This document shows, one piece after another, positions 16,525 to 24,509 of a DNA stretch of 64,000 nt. The notes under the pieces were generated by a model. The model did no database searches and had not been told where the DNA came from. It worked only from the letters and a program-made list of their open reading frames with translations. Within the stretch, counting starts at the first letter, position 1. Each line of letters opens with the position of its first letter. Origin of the DNA: Sphingobacterium litopenaei (GTDB lineage: Bacteria; Bacteroidota; Bacteroidia; Sphingobacteriales; Sphingobacteriaceae); NCBI RefSeq assembly GCF_014692495.1, contig NZ_JACOIJ010000015.1:1-64000 (forward strand), written 5' to 3'. A program made the translations under genes and the position numbers.

Positions 16525-17097
16525 CTAGTTGAAAAGAAAAAAAATAATTAAAAGGGGGATTTCATATTTAGTGGTCCTGAAGGATTTCCTCAAATAGGCT
16601 AATGCTTGCGCTATATGGTTTTTAACAGTATGGGGAGAAACACCCATTTTATCTGCTATTTGCTGGTGTGTAAAACCTTCAAATCTACTTAATTCAAATG
16701 CTATCCTTTGCTGCTTTGGCAATAATGCTACTTTTGAAATCATTGATTTTTCAAATTCTGAATATTCAATTTTCTCCTGTACATCATTTATATGTTGAAC
16801 AGACACCTGTGTTAAATAGGTATTTGCATACTTGAGTTTTCGTAGATTATTTAAGCAAATTCGTTTAGCGATAACAAAAATAAATGAGGTGATTTCTTTA
16901 CTCTGGTCAATATACTCTTTGTTTACCCATAAGTTGACAAAGGTTTCCTGCACGACTTCTTCTGCAAGATAAGGATCTCTTAAAATTTTATAGGCCACCT
17001 GATAAACAAATGAAGAATAGGTGTTGTAAAAAATCTCAAAAGCTTTTCTATCTCCCTGCTTTACAGCATGAATTATATCCTTTGACAGAGAATGCAT
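16525..17097 (-). CDS. ECF-type RNA polymerase sigma factor
   Basis: The 190-residue sigma-70 family protein has region 2 (RKAFEIFYNTYSSFVYQVAY, AEEVVQETFVNLWVNK) and region 4 (LLPKQQRIAFELSRFEGFTH then QQIADKMGVSPHTVKNHI). The tail after region 4 ends in a hydrophobic IPLLIIFFLFN. It is paired with FecR and should activate the downstream SusC/SusD locus. The start at 17097 follows a TAnnTTTG promoter on the same strand. Confidence 0.95.
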   Translation of the reverse strand: MHSLSKDIIHAVKQGDRKAFEIFYNTYSSFVYQVAYKILRDPYLAEEVVQETFVNLWVNKEYIDQSKEITSFIFVIAKRICLNNLRKLKYANTYLTQVSVQHINDVQEKIEYSEFEKSMISKVALLPKQQRIAFELSRFEGFTHQQIADKMGVSPHTVKNHIAQALAYLRKSFRTTKYEIPLLIIFFLFN

Positions 17098-17137
17098 AAT
17101 TAAACTTGATATCCAGTTAGTTCTACTAATTTCAAAT

Positions 17138-17145
17138 CAAAGATA
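17138..17145 (-). promoter_or_regulatory. Promoter -7 box for the ECF sigma gene
   Basis: TATCTTTG on the minus strand fits the Bacteroidota TAnnTTTG box and lies about 40 bp before the sigma start. No clear -33 TTG is present at the right distance. Confidence 0.4.
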
Positions 17146-17743
17146 TAAAACTTAATATTGTTTGCGTCATTTTTATGATTATCCTTATGTTAACTTTTAC
17201 CCCGGGACAAATAATATTTTGGCAGATTATAAATGAATCAGTAAATAAATAAACTGCTTCCCATTTACATGATAGCTCCAGGGGATGTAGAAAATAGCAT
17301 ACCCTAATTATTAAAAAGTCATAGTGTATATTAGCGAATTAATTTTTTAATCTGGGTAAATTGTAGCGGTTCTGAAGTGTTCGAAATGAGGAAAAAAACC
17401 GTAAAGCTTACCATTTGACACACTCAAGCAGCTGGAGATGAGTCATAATCAACAGAACTCAAAACGTAGCTAAAAGGTTTTAAAATTGAATATATTGTAT
17501 AGCAAACAGTATTTTAAGAAAAAAAATATTCCATATAATGAAAAATGTTTGAAATTATTTTTTGTATATTTAGGATAAGGAAATCCCCTCGATTAGAGCG
17601 TATGGAATCTAAATTATGAGAGCAAATTAAATCATTAAGTATTAGCCTTTTCTGCTATAGAATTGTATATCATGCGCGTTTAATTCTATTAGAGTTAGAA
17701 TTTAGCATTTTCCGAGTAACTCAAATAAAAAATTGTATTTATC
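17146..17743. other. Gene-free stretch between the Sus-like locus and the receiver gene
   Basis: The strands diverge here (sigma gene leftward, receiver rightward), so promoters for both must lie inside. The sequence is very AT-rich. Apart from the box at 17138-17145 I see no clear promoter, repeat or coding remnant. Confidence 0.5.
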
Positions 17744-18160
17744 ATGAAATCAATTCGAGTAACACTTGTTGAGGATAACATTCTACATCGGTTTTTATAT
17801 TCAAATTTTATTAAATCATATCCTTCATGTACTATTGAAATCGAAACCTTTGAAAATGGGCTTGAGGCGTGGGAACATTTCAATTCTATTAAAGGTCGGC
17901 CAACATTGTTTCCCGATTTGCTACTATTAGATATAAATATGCCGATAATGAATGGTTGGGAATTGGTTGAAAATTTGGCTGTCAATCAATTTGATTTCAT
18001 CTACAAATCAACTATATATATTATTAGTTCATCTTCCATATCACTAGATACGAATAAAATATATGATTACGAATTTCTTGATGGCTATATCATTAAGCCA
18101 ATCAACCGGCAAGATGTCTATAAAATCCTAGATTACACCCTTGAAAAAAATATCAACTAA
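17744..18160 (+). CDS. Single-domain response regulator (CheY-like receiver)
   Basis: The 138-residue protein is only a receiver domain. The acidic pair is Glu10-Asp11 (VEDN), the phosphoacceptor is Asp63 in LLLLDINMPIMNGWEL, the switch serine is in YIISSSS (about 95) and the conserved lysine is Lys118 in GYIIKPI. There is no output domain, so it must act by protein contact, for example in a phosphorelay or with a hybrid kinase encoded elsewhere. No kinase is adjacent. It lies beside IS remnants. Confidence 0.9.
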   Translation: MKSIRVTLVEDNILHRFLYSNFIKSYPSCTIEIETFENGLEAWEHFNSIKGRPTLFPDLLLLDINMPIMNGWELVENLAVNQFDFIYKSTIYIISSSSISLDTNKIYDYEFLDGYIIKPINRQDVYKILDYTLEKNIN

Positions 18161-18229
18161 ATGGGATGTACCCCCCTATTTTCGGACTGGCATCCAGGCG
18201 AGTTTTCAAATTTAAAAATAGTTGCTATC

Positions 18230-18260
18230 AATAGGTCAATCTTTTTTAAGTTGACCTATT
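18230..18260. terminator. Hairpin between the receiver gene and the IS3 remnant
   Basis: AATAGGTCAA (18230-18239) and TTGACCTATT (18251-18260) form a perfect 10-bp stem around a T-rich 11-base loop. It lies 70 bp past the receiver stop and can serve convergent transcripts. It may instead be part of the IS3 end, since TGTACCCCCCTATTTTCGG at 18167 looks like an element terminus. Confidence 0.5.
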
Positions 18261-18485
18261 AATAACATGCCGCCGGCAGGGTATCGTATTCCATTTGTAT
18301 CTTTCCTCCCAATGACTCATGTGTTCTTCTGTAGTTGTAATCCTTAATCCATTCTTCTGCAAGTATCTGTACTTGCTGTGTAAAGAGGTAGGCATCAAGG
18401 ATACTTTCCCGAAACGTGCGGTTGATACGTTCAATGTAACCGTTTTGCATCAGCCTGCCTGGTTGAATGTACTGTATCTCTATTT
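18246..18485 (-). mobile_element. IS3-family transposase C-terminal remnant
   Basis: The minus-strand frame (ORF 18259-18534) contains EIEIQYIQPGRLMQNGYIER followed by INRTFRESILDAYLF and YNYRRTHESLGG. This is the end of the IS3 OrfB integrase core, with the catalytic Glu within NGYIER. Everything before the QYIQPG motif, including the two catalytic aspartates, is missing, so it is inactive. Confidence 0.85.
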
Positions 18486-18749
18486 CTTTGCCAGCAGGAT
18501 AAATTGGACTTGTTGGATGGCCTAGAGATACCAATGTGGCTCATGTTACCTGTACTACTACACAGACCATTAGAAATATCACGAACGGAATCCGCAGATG
18601 AATGATGGCAGAAAAGCATACTAACAAAGTCTGTCCAACTGTTGACTCCTTTATGATGCTTGTCGCATTGGTATTTCTGAACTAATTTTATTAAAAATGT
18701 CACGGTCTACTAGACCTAAAATCTGAGAAAACACGTTTATATTTACTAT
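18480..18749 (-). mobile_element. IS4-family (DUF4372-type) transposase N-terminal remnant
   Basis: The minus strand reads VNINVFSQILGLVDRDIFNK, then after a one-base frameshift LVQKYQCDKHHKGVNSWTDF, followed by VSMLFCHHSSADSVRDISN and SHIGISRPSNKSNLS. That order matches the N-terminal DUF4372 part of Bacteroidota IS4-type transposases (FTCWNQLLCM...DSLRDL...LGL...SNLAKAN). The presumed start codon is now ATA (18747-18749). The frame joins the IS3 fragment near 18480, so two unrelated elements are fused end to end. Confidence 0.75.
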
Positions 18750-19045
18750 GGCGTTAGTATTATTTTCGCGAATTAAATATAGCAATCACTGCTATATTAA
18801 ACCTCCGCCATTTTTTTTCTTATTTACGATGCTTCTGACTTTTTATAAACATTTATTTATGTATATTGATAACTGCAAATTAATAGAATAAATCTGAAAA
18901 TAATTAACAACCAATTGGTTAAGTGACCAATAAATATAATATCAAAATATGTATACCTGACATTAAATTTTTTAAGATAAATAAAAAAAGCGGGAACCAA
19001 AACACAAATATTTATACTACAAAAACAAGTAAATTATAAGCAAAT
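18750..19045. other. AT-rich region upstream of the AraC gene
   Basis: There is a 9-bp hairpin, AATATAGCA (18776-18784) with TGCTATATT (18790-18798). A 12-base palindrome AACCAATTGGTT (18909-18920) could be an operator for the AraC-type regulator. No coding frame is seen. Confidence 0.4.
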
Positions 19046-19867
19046 ATGGAATTTGGCATTGAGCACATTAGCGCTGAAAACTTAAAAAAGAACCCTACGT
19101 ATAATCTTACGCAATCATATTATAATTTAATCATTACCCAGGAAACTAGGAACAATGTAATAATTAACAATAGAAATGTAGATTTAGACCCTTATTCAGT
19201 TCTTTTTTATACATCATTAACACAAATTAAAATAAAAGAAAATTTTTCATTCCAATATGTTTTCTTCAGCGATCTATTTTATTGCATATCGGAAAAGGAC
19301 AGTAGTTTGATTAAGCAAGTTCTAACAATGGGTTATCCCTCGGAGGGCTATGTAAAAATTGTTATACCCAAGGATTATATAGATTTTTCTCAATTTATGG
19401 TAGGAGAATTAACACAAGCGAAAGATAAAATTCCAAACCCTATGGTTAAGGATTTGATTCATCTAATGCTTACGCAAACATTTATCTATATATTTTTGGA
19501 ATTATCAAAAAATCAAATAACTCCTACGGCAATAAATAGCCATGAAAGGAAATTACTGTGGAAATTTCAAGAGCTTATAAATGAGCACGTGCAACAACAA
19601 AAGAATGTATCGTTTTATGCTGAAACGCTTAGTATATCCCCAAGACGATTAGCTGCAATTACAAAGAAAAGTTTGTCAAAAACCCCAAAAGAGGTTATTA
19701 CTGATGGGCTTATTAAAAAGGCTAAACAAAAGCTGTTTTACACCGATTCCAGTATAAAGGAAATTGCATGGGAACTAGGCTTTAATGATGAAAATAATTT
19801 CAGCTCACTTTTCCACAAAAAAACGGGATTGACCCCTACTGAATTACGGAATTCATTGGTAATATGA
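19046..19867 (+). CDS. AraC-family transcriptional regulator
   Basis: The 273-residue protein has an unassigned N-terminal sensing region (residues 1-170, with a cupin-like start YNLIITQETRNNVIINNRNV). A C-terminal AraC DNA-binding domain follows: LINEHVQQQKNVSFYAETLS, ISPRRLAAITKKSLSKTPKE, then IKEIAWELGFNDENNFSSLF and HKKTGLTPTELR. Both helix-turn-helix motifs look intact. It is bracketed by IS remnants and precedes the fimbrial cluster by 2 kb, but a regulatory link is only a guess. An inverted repeat at 19917-19925/19952-19960 follows the gene. Confidence 0.9.
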   Translation: MEFGIEHISAENLKKNPTYNLTQSYYNLIITQETRNNVIINNRNVDLDPYSVLFYTSLTQIKIKENFSFQYVFFSDLFYCISEKDSSLIKQVLTMGYPSEGYVKIVIPKDYIDFSQFMVGELTQAKDKIPNPMVKDLIHLMLTQTFIYIFLELSKNQITPTAINSHERKLLWKFQELINEHVQQQKNVSFYAETLSISPRRLAAITKKSLSKTPKEVITDGLIKKAKQKLFYTDSSIKEIAWELGFNDENNFSSLFHKKTGLTPTELRNSLVI

Positions 19868-19916
19868 TTCACCATCAAATTAGCAATGAACTTTAAAGAT
19901 CTCCATTATTTAACAA

Positions 19917-19960
19917 AGTAAGCAAAGCACAAGTCCTTCCCCAAGTCTTTATTGCTTACT
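19917..19960 (+). terminator. Inverted repeat after the AraC gene
   Basis: AGTAAGCAA (19917-19925) pairs with TTGCTTACT (19952-19960) over a 26-base loop. It is a weak terminator candidate because there is no T-run. The remaining 19961-20204 holds nothing recognisable. Confidence 0.35.
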
Positions 19961-20277
19961 CTAAGATAGTGTATAAAAATTACATAATTTTTGAAATATT
20001 AATCGAAATTGCTGCTGGAAAAATAATATACTAGATTAAACTCAGCGGGTTGATTTAAAATTAAATAAAACATTCGTCGATATACTTGTATAGTTAATTT
20101 TCAAGTTTGTTAAGTAACTTATAATAACAAATAGCTACTTAATTTTTAGGTCTATGCCCCCCCTCTTTCTGAAGAAAATTATCATATTTAATTTTAGTAC
20201 ATGAGTAAGCATCTGGTTATCCCCCTGTATGTTTGAATAGGTTAACTTTCTAGCTTTGCCTTATTAAATTTATAATT

Positions 20278-20547
20278 ATGGTAATAAGTAATCTTTCGAG
20301 CGAAATGCACAATCATTATGTTTGCTGGCAACGCAGTGGTCTTAGTCAGCGTTCGTACTGTTTGGAAAATAATCTACGCGTAGGTCAATTCCATTATTGG
20401 ATTAAGAAGTTCCGGCAAATGGATTCCCATGCCAATAGCGTGAATTCTGGTTTTGTTCCTCTGGTTGTTACCGCAAGTAACAGTATTAACCCTATCGTAG
20501 AAATTGAGCATAAAGATGGCCATTGTATCCGTTTTTTCAATCGGTAG
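20278..20547 (+). CDS. tnpA: IS66-family accessory protein TnpA
   Basis: The 89-residue protein has the start typical for IS66 Orf1: HNHYVCWQRSGLSQRSYCLE then NNLRVGQFHYWIKKFRQ. This is a helix-turn-helix that binds the element ends. The length is normal and no internal stop is present. It is the first gene of the degraded IS66 element. Confidence 0.8.
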   Translation: MVISNLSSEMHNHYVCWQRSGLSQRSYCLENNLRVGQFHYWIKKFRQMDSHANSVNSGFVPLVVTASNSINPIVEIEHKDGHCIRFFNR

Positions 20548-20575
20548 ATGCTTGGGTCCTAAAATCGTTGTTATA

Positions 20576-20932
20576 ATGTTATCGCTTTCCTCGGGTTTTC
20601 GGTATTTTCTTTATAGTGGAGACACGAACTTTCATTGCGGGATGGATTCCTTAAGCGGTTTAGTGCGCAAGGAACTCTCGCAAGACCCACTTAACCGAGC
20701 GAGTTATATATTTTTTAACCGATTACGTAGCCAAGTAAAGCTTCTTCACTTTGAAGGTGATGGTTTTTCTCTTTATCACAAACGGCTAGAGCGTGGTACT
20801 TTTGAAGTTCCTACCGCTACTGGCCGTGGGGACTTTCGAATCAGTAGCGCATCTCTGCAGCTAATCTTGCAGGGCATTCAATTGGAAAGTGTTCCTCGTC
20901 ACAAGCGCTTTTCTATCACGAGCCAAGGTTGA
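20576..20932 (+). CDS. tnpB: IS66-family accessory protein TnpB (Orf2)
   Basis: The protein has 118 residues from the ATG at 20576. An in-frame upstream ATG at 20504 overlaps tnpA and is less likely. The IS66 Orf2 signature is clear: FRYFLYSGDTNFHCGMDSLS, ASYIFFNRLRSQVKLLHFEG and DGFSLYHKRLERGTFEVP. The protein is required for IS66 transposition with unknown chemistry. It is unrelated to the IS605 TnpB at the window start. It is intact, but its partner tnpC is broken. Confidence 0.88.
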   Translation: MLSLSSGFRYFLYSGDTNFHCGMDSLSGLVRKELSQDPLNRASYIFFNRLRSQVKLLHFEGDGFSLYHKRLERGTFEVPTATGRGDFRISSASLQLILQGIQLESVPRHKRFSITSQG

Positions 20933-21064
20933 TTTTGCGCTAACGCTACTAGCGTATACCTGTTGTTAATTAGCAGTTTTTTCGTGTGTTTTCCACACTT
21001 TTAAGTGTAAATGGTTTGGACATAAGCAGGCGAAAATATGGTTTATAATAGCGTAAAGTTTATT

Positions 21065-21700
21065 TTTGTGCTGTGGAAAACATCGACTATTAAGCGCTCT
21101 ATGAGGCTAGCCTACGTGAAAAGGCTGCATTGGAAAAGCTACATGCTTTGGATAAGTCGATGTTGAACCAAGAGAATGCGACACTGAGTAGGGAAAACGC
21201 AACCCTGAACAAGGAATACACAACCCTGAACAAGCAGAAGATTAGCTTGGAGCAGGAGCGCGCGCATTACTGCTCGCTGATTTAGATAATCTTCGTCGTC
21301 AGATCTTTGATATTCGTTCGGATAAACTGGTTAAGTTAGCCCTATCGGGCCAGTTAGATATGTTTAGCCTGAATGCTCCTGCTCCGCTGATAGAACAGGT
21401 TGGAGAAGAGCTGCAAGAAGCAATTAAAAAACTACAGGAGAAATCCCAGAATTCACCAAAAAAACCCAAACGGGTGTTACTTCCTGAGCACTTAGAGCGT
21501 AATTCTCAATCGTATGCAATTCGGCCAGAAGCATGAGCGCGCTTTGTAGGGGAATCCACTCAGACTATGCTATTATTCCAAGCCTTTCGTGTAGAAGTGG
21601 AGCAAAAACAGCAAATAACGAAGGCTTTAATCGAATATATCCCTAAAAGATCCACTTACAATTGACGAGTGAAATCGTCTGCTCGCCTGCGCGTAAAGAA
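21065..21700 (+). pseudogene. tnpC: Broken IS66 tnpC (N-terminal part only)
   Basis: Frames in this stretch read LREKAALEKLHALDKSMLNQ, then repeated NATL-x-(K/R)-E heptads forming a coiled coil, then after a frameshift DNLRRQIFDIRSDKLVKLAL. KKPKRVLLPEHLERNSQSYA and, past an in-frame TGA, TMLLFQAFRVEVEQKQQITK follow. This is the IS66 TnpC N-terminal leucine-zipper and linker region. Stops and shifts interrupt it and the DDE domain is missing. Confidence 0.8.
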
Positions 21701-21837
21701 AATTTAGACTTACCCATAAATGATTAAAACGCGTAAATTAAATTAGAAAAAAAATATTTTAAAATTTTAAACCCTTGAATATCAGGTTATTTCCTAACGA
21801 AATGACTTTAATCATTTTTTTTAAGCTTTCACAATAT

Positions 21838-21883
21838 GTTATGTAATACATAAATTTCCTATATTACAATAACATTACATAAC
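21838..21883. promoter_or_regulatory. Inverted repeat directly upstream of pilin gene 1
   Basis: GTTATGTAAT (21838-21847) and ATTACATAAC (21874-21883) are exact complements separated by 26 bases; the right arm ends 6 bp before the ATG. It could be an operator or an mRNA structure around the translation start. No TAnnTTTG box is seen here. Confidence 0.45.
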
Positions 21884-21889
21884 TATGAT

Positions 21890-22420
21890 ATGCGCGGGCT
21901 TATACTTTTATTGGGTATTATTATTCTAGGAATAAACAACCTTCTTGCACAACCTTCAGTTAGAATCAACATCGTGTTGAATCACGTGCAGAATTTAACA
22001 ATTAACCCTGATCAACAGGTAGTAAATTTAAACTACAATACCTTGGACGATTATCGTACAGGGGTAGAGGTAACAAAAAATGCGCATCTATCTGTATTTA
22101 GCACCACACCGTATGAGGTAAAGGTTAAGCTAGCCAACAATGAGTTTGTTAAACTTGGTAGTGAAGATGAAGATAGAGTATCTATGCCTGATATTCAAGT
22201 AAGCCCTGTTTCAACAACGCAAAACAGTGACGTAGAATTTTCTACCAGTATACTAACGACTGAAGGTAGAAAAATTATATCAAGCAGTGTTCCCACAACT
22301 TCTGCGGTATACAACATACAGTATAAAGGCCCAAAAGGCGAAAACATTATTCGTTTTGCAGAAAGAAATAAAACAATCGTATTTTATAATGATGTACTTT
22401 ATAGTATAGAGACTAAGTAA
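21890..22420 (+). CDS. Pilin-like secreted protein 1
   Basis: The 176-residue protein has a signal peptide (residues 1-20, ending NNLLA). The mature start SVRINIVLNHVQNLTI alternates hydrophobic residues like a donor strand. Residues 45-59 carry VNLNYNTLDDYRTGV, a motif shared with the two downstream pilin-like proteins and with the C-terminal domain of the protein at 25309. There are no cysteines in the mature part. It is shorter and more divergent than the next two, so it may be a minor or initiating subunit. A strong terminator follows. Confidence 0.6.
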   Translation: MRGLILLLGIIILGINNLLAQPSVRINIVLNHVQNLTINPDQQVVNLNYNTLDDYRTGVEVTKNAHLSVFSTTPYEVKVKLANNEFVKLGSEDEDRVSMPDIQVSPVSTTQNSDVEFSTSILTTEGRKIISSSVPTTSAVYNIQYKGPKGENIIRFAERNKTIVFYNDVLYSIETK

Positions 22421-22433
22421 AAAACTAAGTAAG

Positions 22434-22480
22434 AATTCCTGCTTTATAAAGAAATTTCCTTTGTAAAGCAGGAATTTTTG
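22434..22480 (+). terminator. Terminator after pilin gene 1
   Basis: AATTCCTGCTTTA (22434-22446) pairs exactly with TAAAGCAGGAATT (22464-22476), followed by a T-run. This is a strong intrinsic terminator and separates pilin 1 from the rest. Confidence 0.8.
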
Positions 22481-22997
22481 TTTGCATGATTTTTTGGCTC
22501 CAAAGACCATGTCTTTTGCGAATACTAGTCCCAAACTATCTCTTATCTTAAAGAGATCAAACAAAAAAATAATTAAACCCCAAAGTGCTAAATATCCTCG
22601 AACACTTGGGAACAGTATGTAGCTCAATGTAAATTATACTGAACACCATTTGAGCAATAAATACTCTTTCATTTAATCCATAACTCAGCTACAAATTAGA
22701 TCAATTCGAACTACAATATCCACCTTGAGGTAGCTGTAAAGGGATATAATTGTAGTCATACAAGGTCTAAAAAACGCATGACTTTGGGACGTAAAATTTT
22801 CATTTAGTATAAATTAAATATACTTGTAGCTTGGTCTCTACAAAATAGTACATTTTCATACTATTTTGAAGTTTTTAATAGGTGGAAAATAAAATCTCGC
22901 TGTAAATTTGCACAACAACTAATAGGAAAGCCTTATAGTCGAGGAAAAATTATATAGACTATCCCTATAGAAAAAAAAAGAGAATCATATAAATATC
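22481..22997 (+). promoter_or_regulatory. Leader region upstream of pilin gene 2
   Basis: No gene is seen here. It holds an imperfect inverted repeat around 22710-22756 and a 10-bp hairpin, CAAAATAGTA (22841-22850) with TACTATTTTG (22859-22868), followed by a short T-run. A TAnnTTTG box (TAAATTTG, 22903-22910) lies 88 bp before the pilin 2 start. The long structured leader suggests regulated expression. Confidence 0.5.
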
Positions 22998-23594
22998 ATG
23001 AAAAATCTAATCTTATCAGCAGCAGTATTACTAGGAGTTACCTTCAGTGCTAATGCGCAAAATTCATCACCAGCTCCAGTAAAAGTGAAAGTGAACGTAA
23101 ATTTAAATTCTTTTCAAAGTATTGAAATCGGATCGGGAGCAACACCATCTGGGGAGTATGGCGATATTGTAAATTTAACTTACGCTGATGCGAATGATTA
23201 CCGTAACGGTATATCTAAAAATGTTCCCAACCAGTTGAAGGTTTCCTCCATTGGTTCGGGATATAAAGTTAAAGCTAAACTTTCTCAAGCAGTATTAAAC
23301 CGTACTAGCGCAGAAGGAGCGCAAAACATTCAAGCAAATGAAATTTTAGAAATTCAAGTTGGTAAGAACTTAGCAGGCGCAACATCAGGAAAAATCGTTA
23401 CTCTATCTGGCGTAGAATTTACAGATTTATCAGCTAGCAACACAGGAAGTGCATCGGTTTTAGATGAGCAGTTAGATGTTAAATATTTTGGTAAGCCTAT
23501 TCCACAAAATAAACTACAAACGTATTTTAATAATGTTGGCAATAAATCATTGTCATATACTGTAGATGTTTTATACGAAATTTTACCATTGTAA
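22998..23594 (+). CDS. Pilin-like secreted protein 2
   Basis: The 198-residue protein has a signal peptide ending FSANA (residues 1-20). The mature N-terminus PVKVKVNVNLNSFQSIEIG is an alternating beta strand, suited to donor-strand exchange. VNLTYADANDYRNGI (58-72) is the cluster-wide motif, and YKVKAKLSQAV and the C-terminal strand SYTVDVLYEILPL follow. It is very similar along its whole length to protein 3 (for example KYFGKPIPQNKLQTYFNNVG against KYFGRPISDSKLKQYFNNVG). No cysteines are present. The layout recalls alternate (CFA/I-type) pilins; no homology search was possible. It is probably a paralogous subunit. Confidence 0.65.
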   Translation: MKNLILSAAVLLGVTFSANAQNSSPAPVKVKVNVNLNSFQSIEIGSGATPSGEYGDIVNLTYADANDYRNGISKNVPNQLKVSSIGSGYKVKAKLSQAVLNRTSAEGAQNIQANEILEIQVGKNLAGATSGKIVTLSGVEFTDLSASNTGSASVLDEQLDVKYFGKPIPQNKLQTYFNNVGNKSLSYTVDVLYEILPL

Positions 23595-23630
23595 TCCACT
23601 CATCTACAACAAGGAAAGTGAGTAGCTACA

Positions 23631-23654
23631 TTTTGTAGCTGAAACGCTACAAAA
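23631..23654 (+). terminator. Hairpin after pilin gene 2
   Basis: TTTTGTAGC (23631-23639) pairs with GCTACAAAA (23646-23654) around a TGAAAC loop, 37 bp past the stop. It lacks a good T-run, so it may only attenuate. Confidence 0.5.
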
Positions 23655-23721
23655 GTAAAATATTGCAAAAAATTAAAGGTTTATAGCAGTTTTTAATACC
23701 TACTTAGCTTACTCAACCATC

Positions 23722-23729
23722 TATCTTTG
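23722..23729 (+). promoter_or_regulatory. Promoter -7 box for pilin gene 3
   Basis: TATCTTTG fits TAnnTTTG and lies 58 bp before the ATG at 23788. It gives the third pilin its own promoter. Confidence 0.55.
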
Positions 23730-23787
23730 CATAGATTTTTAAACAACTAATTAAATTTCAACAACAAACTAAAAAATAACTCAAAAA

Positions 23788-24378
23788 ATGAAAAAGTTAA
23801 TTTTGTCTGCATTCGTTCTTTTAGGAGCTTCAACAGTCTCAAATGCGCAGACCCCTAATCCTGTAAAGGTTAAAGTAAATGTTAATTTAAACAGTTTCCA
23901 ATCTATTGAAATTGGATCTGGAGCTCTAAATGGTGGAAATGGTTACGATGATGTTGTAACACTTACCTATGCTAACGCGGAAAACTACCGTAATGGTGTT
24001 TCTGCTTTAATTAACAATCAATTGAAGGTAACTTCTGTTGGTACTGGTTTTAAGGTTAAGGCGAACTTATCAAATATCAATTTAACACGTACTAGCTCTG
24101 CAGGTGTAGAAACAATTCCAGCAAACGAGATTCTTGAAATTGAAGTTGGTAAAAATTTAGCTGGCGTTACCTCAGGAAGAACTGTTGATGTAAATGGTCC
24201 AGAGTGGAACTTAAGCGCTGTATCTAGCGGTCAATCCTCAGTATTAGACCAAGAGTTAGATGTTAAATACTTCGGTAGACCAATTTCTGATTCAAAATTG
24301 AAACAATATTTTAATAATGTAGGAAGACAAGCAATTGCTTACACAGTTGACGTTACTTACGAAGTAGTGCCTAACTAA
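23788..24378 (+). CDS. Pilin-like secreted protein 3 (candidate major subunit)
   Basis: The 196-residue protein has a signal peptide ending TVSNA. The mature start NPVKVKVNVNLNSFQSIEIG is nearly the same as protein 2. The motif VTLTYANAENYRNGV is at 57-71, and the C-terminal strand is AYTVDVTYEVVPN. It is the pilin closest to the chaperone gene, has its own promoter box and a strong terminator right after it. That arrangement favours the most abundant subunit being made here. Function is inferred from neighbours and shared motifs. Confidence 0.65.
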   Translation: MKKLILSAFVLLGASTVSNAQTPNPVKVKVNVNLNSFQSIEIGSGALNGGNGYDDVVTLTYANAENYRNGVSALINNQLKVTSVGTGFKVKANLSNINLTRTSSAGVETIPANEILEIEVGKNLAGVTSGRTVDVNGPEWNLSAVSSGQSSVLDQELDVKYFGRPISDSKLKQYFNNVGRQAIAYTVDVTYEVVPN

Positions 24379-24388
24379 AATATATTTT

Positions 24389-24430
24389 TATACAAGTGGT
24401 TTTAAAAAAACCACTTGTATATTATTTAAT
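24389..24430 (+). terminator. Terminator after pilin gene 3
   Basis: A 15-bp perfect stem (24389-24403 with 24407-24421) with a 3-base loop is followed by a T-rich stretch. Read-through here would set how much chaperone and usher is made per pilin. Confidence 0.75.
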
Positions 24431-24509
24431 ACCATCCTCCTTAGAGCCAAAAGTTTCGACTTTATACCACACATCTACTTTCGGGTTTTATCTTTAATCA
24501 CGTATCTAT

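Larger units (their letters stand above)
20205..21715 (+). mobile_element. Degraded IS66-family element
   Basis: A GTAAGC terminus at 20205 (IS66 ends begin GTAA) precedes the three IS66 genes in order: tnpA, tnpB and a broken tnpC. A possible inward GTAAGTC at 21709-21715 could be the right end, but I find no matching 8-bp target duplication. The DDE transposase is lost. Confidence 0.7.

Noticed and set aside
17340-17480. Stretch with more mixed base composition, considered as an IS scrap or small RNA
   Set aside because: No frame gives transposase motifs and there is no clear promoter or terminator pair.
18431-18534. Frame joining the IS4 fragment to DNA inside the IS3 fragment, readable as one protein
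   Set aside because: The last part (HSTRQADAKRLH) is an off-frame reading of the IS3 sequence, so it is not a real fusion protein.
21838-21883. Invertible promoter (phase switch) before pilin 1
   Set aside because: The spacer is only 26 bases, too short for known Bacteroidota invertible promoters, and no recombinase gene is nearby. Kept only as an operator or RNA structure.
22280-22627. Minus-strand 115-codon frame across the pilin 1 terminator
   Set aside because: It runs through the terminator hairpin and has no recognisable start region or family; it is antisense to pilin 1.
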